64,000 nt of DNA, from positions 62,001 to 126,000 of the forward strand of contig CAWAYH010000013.1 in assembly GCA_963786195.1 (NCBI GenBank), written 5' to 3'. A model generated the notes under the pieces. It saw only the letters and a program-made list of their open reading frames with translations. It did no database searches and had not been told where the DNA came from. Below, piece after piece: positions 49,249-58,683 of this stretch (position 1 is the stretch's first letter; each line of letters opens with the position of its first letter). Position numbers and translations under genes: made by a program. The DNA is from CAWAYH01 sp963786195 (GTDB lineage: Bacteria > Acidobacteriota > Vicinamibacteria > Vicinamibacterales > 2-12-FULL-66-21).

Positions 49249-51160
49249 TTAGCCGGGCGATGGAGGGAACGTCGGCAGGCCCATGCGGCGCAGCAACGCT
49301 GAGAAACGAGGATCCGGCCGCAACCGATCGAACATCGGATCGGCGTTCAATTCATTGAACGGGCCCGAACGTTCCTGAAGAGTTTTGTCCAGCCATTTGA
49401 ACGCATTGTCGTTCTCGCCCAGGCCCACATATGCGAGGGCAATGAAGTAAGGGGATGCATCTCCGCGGGAGAGCAGCTCGGACAGCACCGCTCGCGCCTC
49501 CTCCGTTCTGCCCATCCGTCCGTAGATGTGTGCCAGGATGGCCGCCCCCGACGATCCCGCGCCGGACAGCGCGAGGCTTTTCTGCAGTTCCGCGACGGCT
49601 TCGCGATACATTTCCTTGCCCACGTAGGCAGACGTCATGTACAGGTGGAGCAACCCGTAGTTCCGGTGCATCTCGAGCGCCTTCCGCCAGTGCGCCATCG
49701 CCGCGTCGTACTGCCGGGCCACGTAGAAGCACATTCCGATGTTCGCGTTGATGATCGGCGAGAGCGGATCGAGCTCCAGAGCGCGACGCATCTCCGCTTC
49801 GGCTTCCTTCAGCTGTCCGGTCAACAGTAGGTAGTATCCGTACCAGTGATGCGCGTTCGCGTAGCCAGGGTTCAACTCCAGCGCACGCCGGTAACCCTTT
49901 CCAGCGCTCGTCCAATCCAACTCGTAGTTCAGGGCGATGCGGGCCCGGGAGGTATGCGCATCGGCGAGAAGCTCGTCGAGCTCCAGCGCCTTCTCCGCCG
50001 CGGCAAGGGCTCGCGGCCATGGGCTACCGCCGGCCAGGGTCCAGCCGTGCGATCCATACAGCGCGTAAGAATCCGCCAGCCCGGCATAGGCGGGAGCGTA
50101 TCCAGGATCGTGTCGAAGCGCTTCCTCGAAGTGCTCGATGGCCTGGCGCATGTCCGGCTCGGACCGCCGGTTCCAGAAAAAGCGTCCCTTCAGATAGGCT
50201 TCGTAGACTTTCGGGTTCACGCGGGTCGTTTCCGCGAGGCGCGCGCGCTCGCGCGGCGTCAACGTCACTCCGGTGCGGGTCGCGATGGTCCGCGCGATTT
50301 CGTTGTGCAGTTCCAGCGCATACTGCAGATCGTGCTCGTAGCTCTGCGCCCAGAGGGTCCGATCGGTCGAAGCCTCAATCAGCTTGAAATTCCACCTCAC
50401 TCGTAACGCCGAGCGCTGGACCGTGCCTTCGACGACAGCATCGACGTTCAGCTCTCGCGCAATCTGGGGGACGGTCTTGCTGGTGCTCTTGTATGTCATC
50501 GCCGACGTGCGCGAGATCACCCGCAGGCCGCTGATTTGGCCGAGGTTCGTGATCAGCGCGTCGTTCATGCTCTCGGCCAGATAGTCTTGTTCGTTATCGC
50601 CTGAGAGATTTCCGAACGGGAGGACCACCAGCGATTCGATGCGTGAGGACGCACCAGTCATCGAGCGAATCCGCGAAGCACCGAACCATGCGACGGCAGC
50701 CACCATCAGGAACGCTCGCTGCGGTCCATGCCGCGCGCGAACCGCGCCACGGAGCGAACTGTTCGACCGTGGTGGCCGGCTTGACGATCTCTTCCCGCAC
50801 GCCGGCGCCGAAACGATAGCCGCGGCGCGGCACAGTGTCGATGAAAGGCCGGCCGTCCGGCCCTTCGCCCAGTGTCTTGCGCAGCACGAAGATGGTCTGT
50901 GACAGGTTCGCCTCTTCAACGAAGCTGTCGGGCCATACCAGCCGCATCAATTCGGCCTTGTCGACGACGCGATCGCGCCGCTCGATGAGCGCCAGGAGCG
51001 TGTCGAACGCTTTGGGTGTCAGTGAGATCGGCTCGCGGTTCCTGAGCAGGCGATGCGTCGGCACCTCCAACCGATACGGCCCGAACTCGTAGGCCAGCGG
51101 CGCAGTCGCGGGAGGTCCGTCCTGAACGGCGCGCCCGTCCGCTGAGTCTCTTTTGAACAT
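49249..51160 (-). CDS. Winged-helix (CadC/OmpR-type) regulator with TPR domain, one frameshift
   Basis: The N-terminus is an OmpR/CadC-type DNA-binding domain (YEFGPYRLEVPTHRLLRNREP, LTPKAFDTLLALIERR, LMRLVWPDSFVEEANLSQTI, IDTVPRRGYRF). A hydrophobic segment (FLMVAAVAWFGASRI) follows the frame slip near 50740. Then comes a TolB-N-like region (SLVVLPFGNLSGDNEQDYLA, ELNVDAVVEGTVQRSALRV). The last 350 residues are TPR repeats (HFEEALRHDPGYAPAYAGLA, YRRALELNPGYANAHHWYGYYLL). About 635 residues. This domain order is common in Acidobacteria. The target genes are unknown; the plus-strand operon at 51289 is divergent and 130 bases away. Confidence 0.85.
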
Positions 51161-51288
51161 CCTTTGAGACCGTTTTGAAGCGGGTTTGAAGACTTCAAGG
51201 CGTGCTGCCGCCTACTTTGGCCATCCGCAGACGCGTCTCGCGTCGGCTGATTCTAACGCGTCTGCCCCGGACATGGGAGGTTCAAAGC

Positions 51289-52104
51289 ATGCGGCTCAAA
51301 GGGAAACAGGCCCTCATTACCGGCAGCTCGCGGGGCATCGGCCGAGGCATCGCGCTCAAGCTGGCCCGGGAAGGCGCTGTCGTCGCCGTCCACTACTACC
51401 AGAACCACGAGGCCGCCGCCGAGACGCTGGCCCGGATCCGCGAGCTCGGCTCCGACGGCGTCATCGTCCAGGCCGATGTCTCGCGCGTCGACGACGTCCG
51501 CCGCGTGTTCGCCGAGGTTCGCGACACGTTCGGTTCGCTCGATATCTTCGTCAGCAACGCGCGCAGCGAGCTGTCGACATTCTATGAACCTCCGCTTGAC
51601 CTCACGCTCGACAAGTGGGCCATGGCGTTCGACTCCCAGGCGCGCGCGTTCCTGGTTGCCGTTCAGGAAGCGGCGCCGCTCATGCCGAACCGCGGCCGGG
51701 TCGTGGCGATCACGTTCACGCCAGGCAGCTGCACCGGCAGCTGGCAGCCGTGGATTGCCATGGGATCGGCGAAGGCGGCGCTCGAAAGCGCGGTCCGTTA
51801 CTTCGCCGTGGCGCTCGCGCCACGCGGCATCACGGTCAACGCCATCAGTCCGGGTCTGACCGAAGACAGCGTTCTAAACAGTCTGCCCGAAGAAGCCGTC
51901 CAGCTCGCGCGCGCCTGGCATCGGCGCTGGACGCCAATGGGTCGTCTCGGCACGCCAGCCGACGTCGGCAATGTCGTCGCGCTTCTCTGTTCTGACGACG
52001 CATCGTGGATCACGGGCCAGGTGATCTCGGCCGACGGCGGCGCGTCGCTGATGGACACCGTGCTCCCGCTCGAGATGCAGCAGCCGCAGACCGCAGCCGT
52101 CTAG
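51289..52104 (+). CDS. Enoyl-ACP-reductase-like SDR with the catalytic Tyr replaced by Trp
   Basis: SDR of 271 aa. The cofactor site is intact (ITGSSRGIGRGIALKLAREG). The active-site stretch reads QPWIAMGSAKAALESAVRYF, which lines up with the FabI/FabL motif Y-x6-K. The Lys is present, but the Tyr position is Trp (TGG at 51751-51753). The NNAG motif is also changed (VSNARSELS). ISPGLTEDSVLN and the end ITGQVISADGGASLMD are normal. GGGAGG lies nine bases before the ATG. It starts the plus-strand gene run; OmpA follows 23 bases later. Either an unusual reductase or a non-catalytic relative. Confidence 0.85.
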   Translation: MRLKGKQALITGSSRGIGRGIALKLAREGAVVAVHYYQNHEAAAETLARIRELGSDGVIVQADVSRVDDVRRVFAEVRDTFGSLDIFVSNARSELSTFYEPPLDLTLDKWAMAFDSQARAFLVAVQEAAPLMPNRGRVVAITFTPGSCTGSWQPWIAMGSAKAALESAVRYFAVALAPRGITVNAISPGLTEDSVLNSLPEEAVQLARAWHRRWTPMGRLGTPADVGNVVALLCSDDASWITGQVISADGGASLMDTVLPLEMQQPQTAAV

Positions 52105-52127
52105 ACGGGGATGTCGAGGAGGTCAAC

Positions 52128-53499
52128 ATGATAGGAAACGCTCTGGGCATCGCGCTTGGAGTCCTGATCGCTGGACAAGCGTTCGCTCAGCAACCGAAAC
52201 CTGCTGCTGGGACAGCGCAGCCTCGGCCGCCGCTGGCGAGCGTGGACTCGCGGTGGGGAGACGTTTACTGCGATCTGACCGAGCTGTCTCGGACGGGCGC
52301 CTCGGAGCTCACCGTGCGGTATCGATACCGAAACACCGCGAAGCGTCCGTACGAGCTCCAGCACATCGACCTCGTGCCGCGCACGCGGGCATTCGATGCG
52401 GTCGGGCGCACGCTGTACGGCGTGCTCAAGGACACCTCGGGGAAACCGATCAGCAGCACCAACATGGACGGAATAACCGCGAAACCGATTCCGCCCAACG
52501 GCAGCCAGGCCCACTGGGCGCGGCTCGAGGCGCCGCCCGAGAAGGTCACATCTCTCAGCGTCCTGATTGACGGCTGTCTCCCGTTTGACGACGTGGCAAT
52601 TGCCGGCACCGCATCCGAGCCGCCGCGCTCGACGCCGGCACCGGCGATCGCCACGCAGGAGGGGGAGACAGAAGGCTTGATGGCCGAGGTCACGAGCGTG
52701 AGACGCGCGGCGGGTGGGTCCGTCACGATCGCATTCCGGTACCCGAAATGCAGGGAGCAGTGCCTATCAGTTCCCGCACGCACCACTGATCCGAAACACC
52801 TACTTCCTCGACACCACGAACCGACGGAAATACGAGGTGGCGCGCGATAAAGGGCAAAACCCCCTGTGCAGCGAGACGCTCAATTTCAGTTTTCCGGACG
52901 GGGTAATGCTCAAACCCGGCGAGGTCATCACCCTGTGGGCGATGTTCGCTGCGCCGCCGACATCGACGAAAGCGGTGAATGTCCACCTGCCGGTAGCGCC
53001 ACCGTTCGACAACGTGCCGATTGCTGGCACAGGCGTTGGTTCGGAGAACGCCGGTACGGCGGTAGCCGGGGCTGTTGTCGGACTCGACGCGGCGCTGAAA
53101 GATCTCGCTGCGAAGGTGACCGAAACCGAGATCCGCATCGACCTGTCGGCCGACGTCCTGTTCGATTTCGACAAGGCTGACATCAAGAAGGAAGCCGAGC
53201 CCAGCCTGCAGAAGCTGGCGACCGTGATCAAGGCCAATCCCGGTGCGAAGGTTGCCATCGAGGGACACACCGACGGCAAGGGTGCCGACGCGTACAACCA
53301 GGCGTTGTCCGAACAGCGCGCGGCCAGCGTCAAACAGTGGCTCGTCGCGAACGCGGACGCGAACGGCGCGAACATCGCGACCCGTGGCTGGGGGAAGACC
53401 AAGCCGGTCGCACACAACACGAAACCCGACGGCTCCGACGATCCCGAGGGCCGTGCGAAGAACCGGCGGGTCGAGATCGTGGTGCGCAAGCGCGGCTAG
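52128..53499 (+). CDS. OmpA-family protein with two N-terminal beta domains, one frameshift
   Basis: Exported protein with signal peptide (ALGIALGVLIAGQAFA). Two related beta-sandwich domains follow: the first from GDVYCDLTELSRTGASELTV, the second from LMAEVTSVRRAAGGSVTI. Each ends in a matching strand (PFDDVAIAGT and PFDNVPIAGTG), which suggests duplication. The C-terminal 130 residues are a canonical OmpA/MotB peptidoglycan-binding domain (VLFDFDKADIKKEAEPSLQK, IEGHTDGKGADAYNQALSEQ, NRRVEIVV). The frame breaks near 52755. About 455 residues. GAGGAGG precedes the ATG. It likely links a surface structure to peptidoglycan. Confidence 0.88.
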
Positions 53500-53514
53500 C
53501 AAAGGAGCCGTCCA

Positions 53515-54021
53515 ATGCTCGGTGACACAGCAGCTCGCCGGCGAGCTCGCCGCGCGCTCGGCCCGTGGCTCCTCGCCGGGATCGGCGTCTGGCTCGGGTT
53601 CGACAATGGACCCGCCCTCGTTGGCGAGTGGCGCCTGCGCGGGGCCGAAACGGGTACCGCTACGGTGCAGTCGACGAGCGGCGCTCGGCCCCAGCGAGCC
53701 ATCCGGCGGCTCTGGGACGATCTCGTGTGGGGCCGCGGCAGGCGCGTGACTTACCAGTTCGTGGCGAGTGGCCGCCAGACAACCGAGGTCGCGTTCGTCA
53801 CCCATGGGGCAGCGGACGCACTACAGCAGGGCGGTCCGGTTCAGATCCGTTATCTCGCCGCCGATCCGGCCGTGCATCGGATCGAGGGAGAGCCAGGCAT
53901 CGTGCTGTTGTCGTTCCGGCTCGTCGTGGCGCTCGCCCTCTTGCTGCTTTGCGTCTTCTTGCTGCGGGGAGCGCGCTCGCCGTTCGAGGGGCGGCCGGCT
54001 GCCTCAAGGATGTCGGTGTGA
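53515..54021 (+). CDS. DUF3592-like membrane protein
   Basis: Protein of 168 aa with an N-terminal hydrophobic segment (LGPWLLAGIGVWLGF) and a C-terminal one (GIVLLSFRLVVALALLLLCVFLLRG). Between them a beta-rich stretch (TATVQSTSG, RVTYQFVASGRQTTEVAFVTHG, ADALQQGGPVQIRYLAADPA) resembles the DUF3592 fold. It starts 16 bases after the OmpA gene and overlaps the next gene by four bases (GTGA). It is similar in layout to the last gene of the run at 58684. Function unknown. Confidence 0.72.
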   Translation: MLGDTAARRRARRALGPWLLAGIGVWLGFDNGPALVGEWRLRGAETGTATVQSTSGARPQRAIRRLWDDLVWGRGRRVTYQFVASGRQTTEVAFVTHGAADALQQGGPVQIRYLAADPAVHRIEGEPGIVLLSFRLVVALALLLLCVFLLRGARSPFEGRPAASRMSV

Positions 54022-55403
54022 ACCCCCGAGTCTCCCGCGCGCTCGAATCCGGCTGGGGCCTCGTCGCTCGCGCTGCCCGCTATCTCGGTCCGCTGCTGTG
54101 GGACGCGATCAAGTACTTCTGGCGTCTCTTGATCGATACGGTTGGCGGCTTGCGCATCCTCTTGATGTCCTGGCGCGCCCGCCGCAACCCGGCGCGCTCG
54201 GCCGACTACATCGAACAGCAGACGGCGCTTCGCGCCCGGCGCGCGGCGCGATGGACGCCCTGGCGCGAGCTGACGGCAACGAGACGACTGGAAGTAAGGG
54301 CCGCAGCCGCGGCGCTCGCGTTGATCGTATTCGTCATGGCCCGCGCGTCGTGGCGGGACGCGTCGCAACCGGCTGTGTCTTCCCCGAACGCCGCGCAAAC
54401 GAACACCGAGGCTGGCACGCCCGCGAGCCAACCGCCAGCCACGGTCGTGCCCGAGGTCGACGTCCGTCACGCGGTCGCGCGCTTCGCCGCGGACCGTCAG
54501 CACATCAGCCCAGGTGAATGGGCGGTGCTTCGCGACGTGCCAGTTCTCGAGCGCGGACCCCTGGGAGCCTGGGATGACCATGCCCTCGCGTTTCCAGTCG
54601 TGCTGAAGGAAAACGACGCCCGGTCGCGATATCGCATGTGGTTTCGAGGCTGTCATTTGGCTGTGCGCGAATTCTCGTGCGGTGTCGGCCACGCACGATC
54701 TGCCGACGGCGCCATCTGGGAAAAGGCCTCGGGGCCGGTCTTCGTGCCTCAGGATCCCTCGCTTCAGGAAAGCCTCGACGAGATCGCGGTTGTGAAAGCC
54801 GGCGGTCGTTACTACTTGTGGTACTCGGTGATGGCAGACTACTTCAACGAACGTCGGCGCCCGGCCGTGTATCTGGCGACGTCCGTCGATGGTCTGAGGT
54901 GGAATGACGAGGGACAGGTGCTGGAGGGCGCGAGCGAAAACCCGCCAACGATCGCGCATTCCGTGCTTCACGACGGCCAGCGTTTTCACCTCTGGTACGT
55001 GACCTCTGCGAAAGGCGAAGGGCGCTCACCCATCAGGATGCTGCAGCACCTCGCTTCTCCTGATGGAAAAGTTTGGACCGCGATCGGCAGTACGTCGCTG
55101 CAGGAAGCCTTGAGCGCGACCGTGACGCCTGATATCGGCCGCTTCACGATCCAAGAGGTTGAGGGGCGCGGGTTTCGCGCGTACACCTACTCCTCCGTTC
55201 TCGGTGCGCTGACGTCGCCGGATGGTACCGCCTGGACGAAAGCGGACATCGGGGTGGGCCCGCTGAAAGACTGGCGCAAGGAGGGACTCGAAGTCCAGTC
55301 GCTCAGCGGACTCCTCGACGATGAAGGGCTTTGGCTGTGGATGGACATCAGGTCCACGCAGGAAAACATGCGCGTGGGCGTGGCGTTCAGGAAAGGAGGG
55401 TGA
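54018..55403 (+). CDS. Membrane-anchored propeller-like protein
   Basis: Protein of 461 aa, intact. An amphipathic N-terminus (LGPLLWDAIKYFWRLLIDTVGG) and a membrane helix (EVRAAAAALALIVFVMARAS) precede a periplasmic domain with repeated blades typical of five-bladed glycosidase-type propellers (GH43-like folds): ARSRYRMWFRGC, GRYYLWYSVMADYF, RPAVYLATSVDGLRWND, RFHLWYVTSAKG and FRAYTYSSVLGALTSPDGTAW. I cannot assign catalytic acids. GTG start inside the stop of the preceding gene; the protease gene follows two bases after the stop. Confidence 0.75.
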   Translation: MNPRVSRALESGWGLVARAARYLGPLLWDAIKYFWRLLIDTVGGLRILLMSWRARRNPARSADYIEQQTALRARRAARWTPWRELTATRRLEVRAAAAALALIVFVMARASWRDASQPAVSSPNAAQTNTEAGTPASQPPATVVPEVDVRHAVARFAADRQHISPGEWAVLRDVPVLERGPLGAWDDHALAFPVVLKENDARSRYRMWFRGCHLAVREFSCGVGHARSADGAIWEKASGPVFVPQDPSLQESLDEIAVVKAGGRYYLWYSVMADYFNERRRPAVYLATSVDGLRWNDEGQVLEGASENPPTIAHSVLHDGQRFHLWYVTSAKGEGRSPIRMLQHLASPDGKVWTAIGSTSLQEALSATVTPDIGRFTIQEVEGRGFRAYTYSSVLGALTSPDGTAWTKADIGVGPLKDWRKEGLEVQSLSGLLDDEGLWLWMDIRSTQENMRVGVAFRKGG

Positions 55404-55405
55404 TC

Positions 55406-57664
55406 GTGAAACATGTCGGACGTTGTCGCAGCAGAGCCATTGTCGTCGGCGCGTCGAGCCTGCTGCTTGGAGCCTTCGTCGGAGAGGCGGTCGCCCAGGG
55501 CACGCGAGGCCGCGTGACCTGGCAAGGCGTCCGCACCCAGACCCTCATGGGTCCGGAATGCCAAAGTCGAACCGAGGAGAGTTTCGTATGGGTCGGCGAA
55601 GTGGACACGAACGGAGAGACTCGGTGGTTGTCGCGAAAGATCAGATGGACGGACGTCAAAACGTGCGCGCGCGAGGTCCTCGTCCTCGAGGATTCTGATG
55701 GGGATCCCACGACACCGCCACGCCGCGTACTCCGACCGTGGTCCGGGCGCTGCGACAACCGCGGCGAGGTCGATCTGGCGACCTGGGATGGCGAGAAGGT
55801 TCGGCCCCGTTGCCAGGAGAGCCCGCGACTCGGCTACATGCACACCACCGACTTGCCGACCGGCTGGGCCGGACCGAAGCCCGACGACATGATGCGGGAG
55901 GGATGTGCAGTCAACCGTCGCGAGGTCGCTCCCCCCGGTCGGAGCGGTCACATCGGGATCACGACGGAGTCGGTGATTCGCACCGACGAGGTCAACGCGA
56001 CGGTCCAACTCGTTGTCGACGACCTTGGGGTCGCGAATACGTTTCCGTCTCCCGGCGCACAGGCGCTCCTGATAGGCCGCTCGACGGTGCCGGTCCGCTG
56101 GAAGTTCATCATCGGCGCGTCGTCGCGGCTGCGCGGGTACGCGACGAACAAAGACGTGGACGTGGCGTTCTTCGAGATATTCAATCTGCCCAATCTGCGC
56201 GGGCGCTACGGAACGCTGGACCCTGATCTGATCTTCGATCCGTCGCGCTACGAGCCGCCCTGGGACCGCACCGACAGGTGGAAGCGGCCCTATCCCGGCA
56301 CGGGCCGGCTGAAGTGGAGCATTCTCGAGTCGAAAGGAGAGGAATCGAACGTATCCGTGGACCTCACCACCATGGATTTCGCGGCGCACGGCGAAGTCGT
56401 GGCCCTGGTCCGCTCGCCCTGCGGCGGGGGGTGGGTCCAGGTCAACACCACTGACGGGAAGTCTGGCATGTCCGTCCCGCTCGATGCGGATAGAAATGTC
56501 ATCGCCGACAACTTCAAGGATTACGCAGGTCTGGCGGCCGACAGCGACGAGGACGCCGAACCAAACCCGAGCGGAACAACCGGCGACGGCTTCACCGCGT
56601 TCGAAGAGTATCGAGGGTTCATGCGGGTGAAGCCCTCCGTCACGAGCTGCAATTCCAAGGTGACCGTCGAGCACGTGCGCACGAACCCCAAACGCAAGGA
56701 TCTGTTCATTCATGCGACGGACCCGCTGCTGTGGAGGGCCGCCATGCACTTCGGGATGCCGTCAGGCCTCGCCGTGCACATGATCTGTCCCCAGGAGCCA
56801 ATCGGCCTGCCACCGTCCGTCATCAATGAGGCCGCGGAAGCCAAATTTGCGCAGCGGGTCGTGAACAAGACCAGCGGTATAGCGCGGGCCCTGACGGGAC
56901 ATGCGGGCGAACGACTGACGCTCGATCTGTCGCAACACTGGGTGCGCGTGGTAAACGAAAACCGTCCGGGGCTTCACGGGGAGTCCATCCGCATCGACCC
57001 TGATGATCCCGCCCGGCCGGTGAACATCGATCGCGTCACGGTCGGTCTGGACAGCATTCGCCGGGCGGTCCGCGCGCGAGAGTTCGTCAGCGCGCCACAC
57101 GGCGGAAGCATGTTCCCCGAAGAGGCCGCGCAAGTGATGTTCGAGCACATGGTGCTGCTGATCACGTGGCATGAGCTGGGTCACTCGGTCGGACTCGAAC
57201 ATCACGGCAATATCGACCCCCGCGGATCCGCGATCCTGCTCGATCAACCAACCTGTCTCCCCGGCATGCAGGCGGGGACTGTGGATGGCACGCCGACCTG
57301 CGTGGCGATCGGCGTGGCCAATCGCGGCGGCCGGTTCAGCGGGAATGCGTCGTGTCCCATGCGGCGTATCCAGGGCAACTACTACGTCCCGCCCTCTTCG
57401 GAGGTGCTGCGGCGCGTGGGCTATCGTGACTTCAGGCCGGCGGGCTCATGGAGCTGGAGTCGGCCGCAGCAGGTGGAGGGATGGCGCGGCGGCCCCGTTC
57501 TGCGCTATCACAAGCGGCGCGATCAGCCGGGGTTCGGACCGTTTTGCACCAGCCACACGGGCACTGGAATCAATGATGCGCGCGAGAAGGATCTCAATCA
57601 TTCGGGCGACGCGACACGGAAGCCGCCGTGCGCGGCGCAGCTGCGCGTCAACGACACGCGTTGA
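55406..57664 (+). CDS. Secreted metzincin-type zinc metalloprotease
   Basis: Protein of 752 aa, intact. A signal peptide (SRAIVVGASSLLLGAFVGEAVA) opens it. The zinc site HELGHSVGLEHH (first His at residue 589) is a full HExxHxxGxxH metzincin motif, and CPMRRIQG some 60 residues later may be the Met-turn. Upstream are about 580 residues of beta-rich prodomain or adhesion sequence with several Cys. GTG start is preceded by AAAGGAGG. Substrates cannot be told. Its neighbours (OmpA, propeller, TPR genes, all coupled) suggest work at the cell envelope. Confidence 0.87.
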   Translation: MKHVGRCRSRAIVVGASSLLLGAFVGEAVAQGTRGRVTWQGVRTQTLMGPECQSRTEESFVWVGEVDTNGETRWLSRKIRWTDVKTCAREVLVLEDSDGDPTTPPRRVLRPWSGRCDNRGEVDLATWDGEKVRPRCQESPRLGYMHTTDLPTGWAGPKPDDMMREGCAVNRREVAPPGRSGHIGITTESVIRTDEVNATVQLVVDDLGVANTFPSPGAQALLIGRSTVPVRWKFIIGASSRLRGYATNKDVDVAFFEIFNLPNLRGRYGTLDPDLIFDPSRYEPPWDRTDRWKRPYPGTGRLKWSILESKGEESNVSVDLTTMDFAAHGEVVALVRSPCGGGWVQVNTTDGKSGMSVPLDADRNVIADNFKDYAGLAADSDEDAEPNPSGTTGDGFTAFEEYRGFMRVKPSVTSCNSKVTVEHVRTNPKRKDLFIHATDPLLWRAAMHFGMPSGLAVHMICPQEPIGLPPSVINEAAEAKFAQRVVNKTSGIARALTGHAGERLTLDLSQHWVRVVNENRPGLHGESIRIDPDDPARPVNIDRVTVGLDSIRRAVRAREFVSAPHGGSMFPEEAAQVMFEHMVLLITWHELGHSVGLEHHGNIDPRGSAILLDQPTCLPGMQAGTVDGTPTCVAIGVANRGGRFSGNASCPMRRIQGNYYVPPSSEVLRRVGYRDFRPAGSWSWSRPQQVEGWRGGPVLRYHKRRDQPGFGPFCTSHTGTGINDAREKDLNHSGDATRKPPCAAQLRVNDTR

Positions 57665-57678
57665 TCGTGAGATGAACG

Positions 57679-58608
57679 ATGCGCCGGACAGTCATCGCTC
57701 TTGTGGTCGTGTTGTTGTTGGTTGTCGCGGCCGGCGCCGGAGGCTGGTGGTGGTGGCGAAAGACATCATCGACATCCACGGGTGAAAGAGGCGGCCGGCG
57801 TGCCGCAACCCGCCCCGTCCAGCCGCTGCCGGTCGCGGACCTCGTCCTGCAGGTCGATGGAAGCGACAGTGCACGAGTGCACGCGGGCACACCGGTAATT
57901 TTCACCGTGACGTTGACCGGTACGACGCCCGACCCCGCGCTGCGTGTCGGCGGGCCTGGGAAGCCGTGGTGCGCGAACGTGCGATTCGAGACGCCGGACG
58001 GAAAGCCGGTCGCGTTCCGCATCGAACAGCTCGGCACGCCATTCACATCGCACTTCCCTGCCGATCTGAATGCACTCACCAAGCCCACGCCGCAGAGCGA
58101 CGAGGCGATCGTCGATGTTTCGCGCGTGCATCAGGTGGAATTCGGTGTCGGCCCCGAAGAAGCCGCTCGTTTCGCGACAGGTACGCTCACCGTTCGCGCC
58201 GTGCTCCCGCTCGATGCGCAATCGAGCAGCCTCTCCCAACTTGTATCGAACACCGTCTCGATTGCCCTGGATCCCGCGGCGGAAAGCGGTCAGGCCTCAG
58301 ACGACGCCGTGAAGCGTCGCCTCGAGGCAGCAGCGCGGTTCTATTTGACGGCCGGCAAGTGGGAGGATGCGCATCGCGTCGCGCTGCAACTCGTCGGCCG
58401 CGACGCGCCGGACACGATGGCGTATACCCTCCTCGGGGACGCCCTCGACGGCCTCAGGCGAGACAACGAGGCCCTGGCGGCATATCACGAAGCGCTGGCG
58501 GCCTGGCCCGAGGCGGTGGACGAATCGCCCGATTACCTGATAGCGCGCATGGAAATGGTTCTGCAACGCCTGGAGGCTTCGGCAGGAAAGAAGGAGCCTC
58601 CGAGATGA
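57679..58608 (+). CDS. Membrane-anchored protein with TPR-like C-terminus
   Basis: Protein of 309 aa, intact. One N-terminal membrane segment (VIALVVVLLLVVAAGAGGWW), then a beta-sandwich-like domain (DLVLQVDGSDSARVHAGTPV, NVRFETPDGKPVAFRIEQLG) and a helical C-terminus with at least one TPR pair (LLGDALDGLRRDNEALAAYH). It starts 14 bases after the protease stop. The beta part resembles an adaptor for a partner protein. A short frame (58637-58678) between it and the next gene encodes 13 residues and I give it no weight. Confidence 0.72.
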   Translation: MRRTVIALVVVLLLVVAAGAGGWWWWRKTSSTSTGERGGRRAATRPVQPLPVADLVLQVDGSDSARVHAGTPVIFTVTLTGTTPDPALRVGGPGKPWCANVRFETPDGKPVAFRIEQLGTPFTSHFPADLNALTKPTPQSDEAIVDVSRVHQVEFGVGPEEAARFATGTLTVRAVLPLDAQSSSLSQLVSNTVSIALDPAAESGQASDDAVKRRLEAAARFYLTAGKWEDAHRVALQLVGRDAPDTMAYTLLGDALDGLRRDNEALAAYHEALAAWPEAVDESPDYLIARMEMVLQRLEASAGKKEPPR

Positions 58609-58683
58609 GACTGAGCGGCGGAACGGAGATGTGCCCATGAAGACGCTCGCGACGCTCGAGCGCCAACGCCAGGAGTGACGTGC

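Noticed and set aside
58637..58678. 13-codon frame starting MKTLATLERQ between two membrane-protein genes
   Set aside because: Too short to judge, no regulatory structure around it; possibly part of a longer untranslated spacer.
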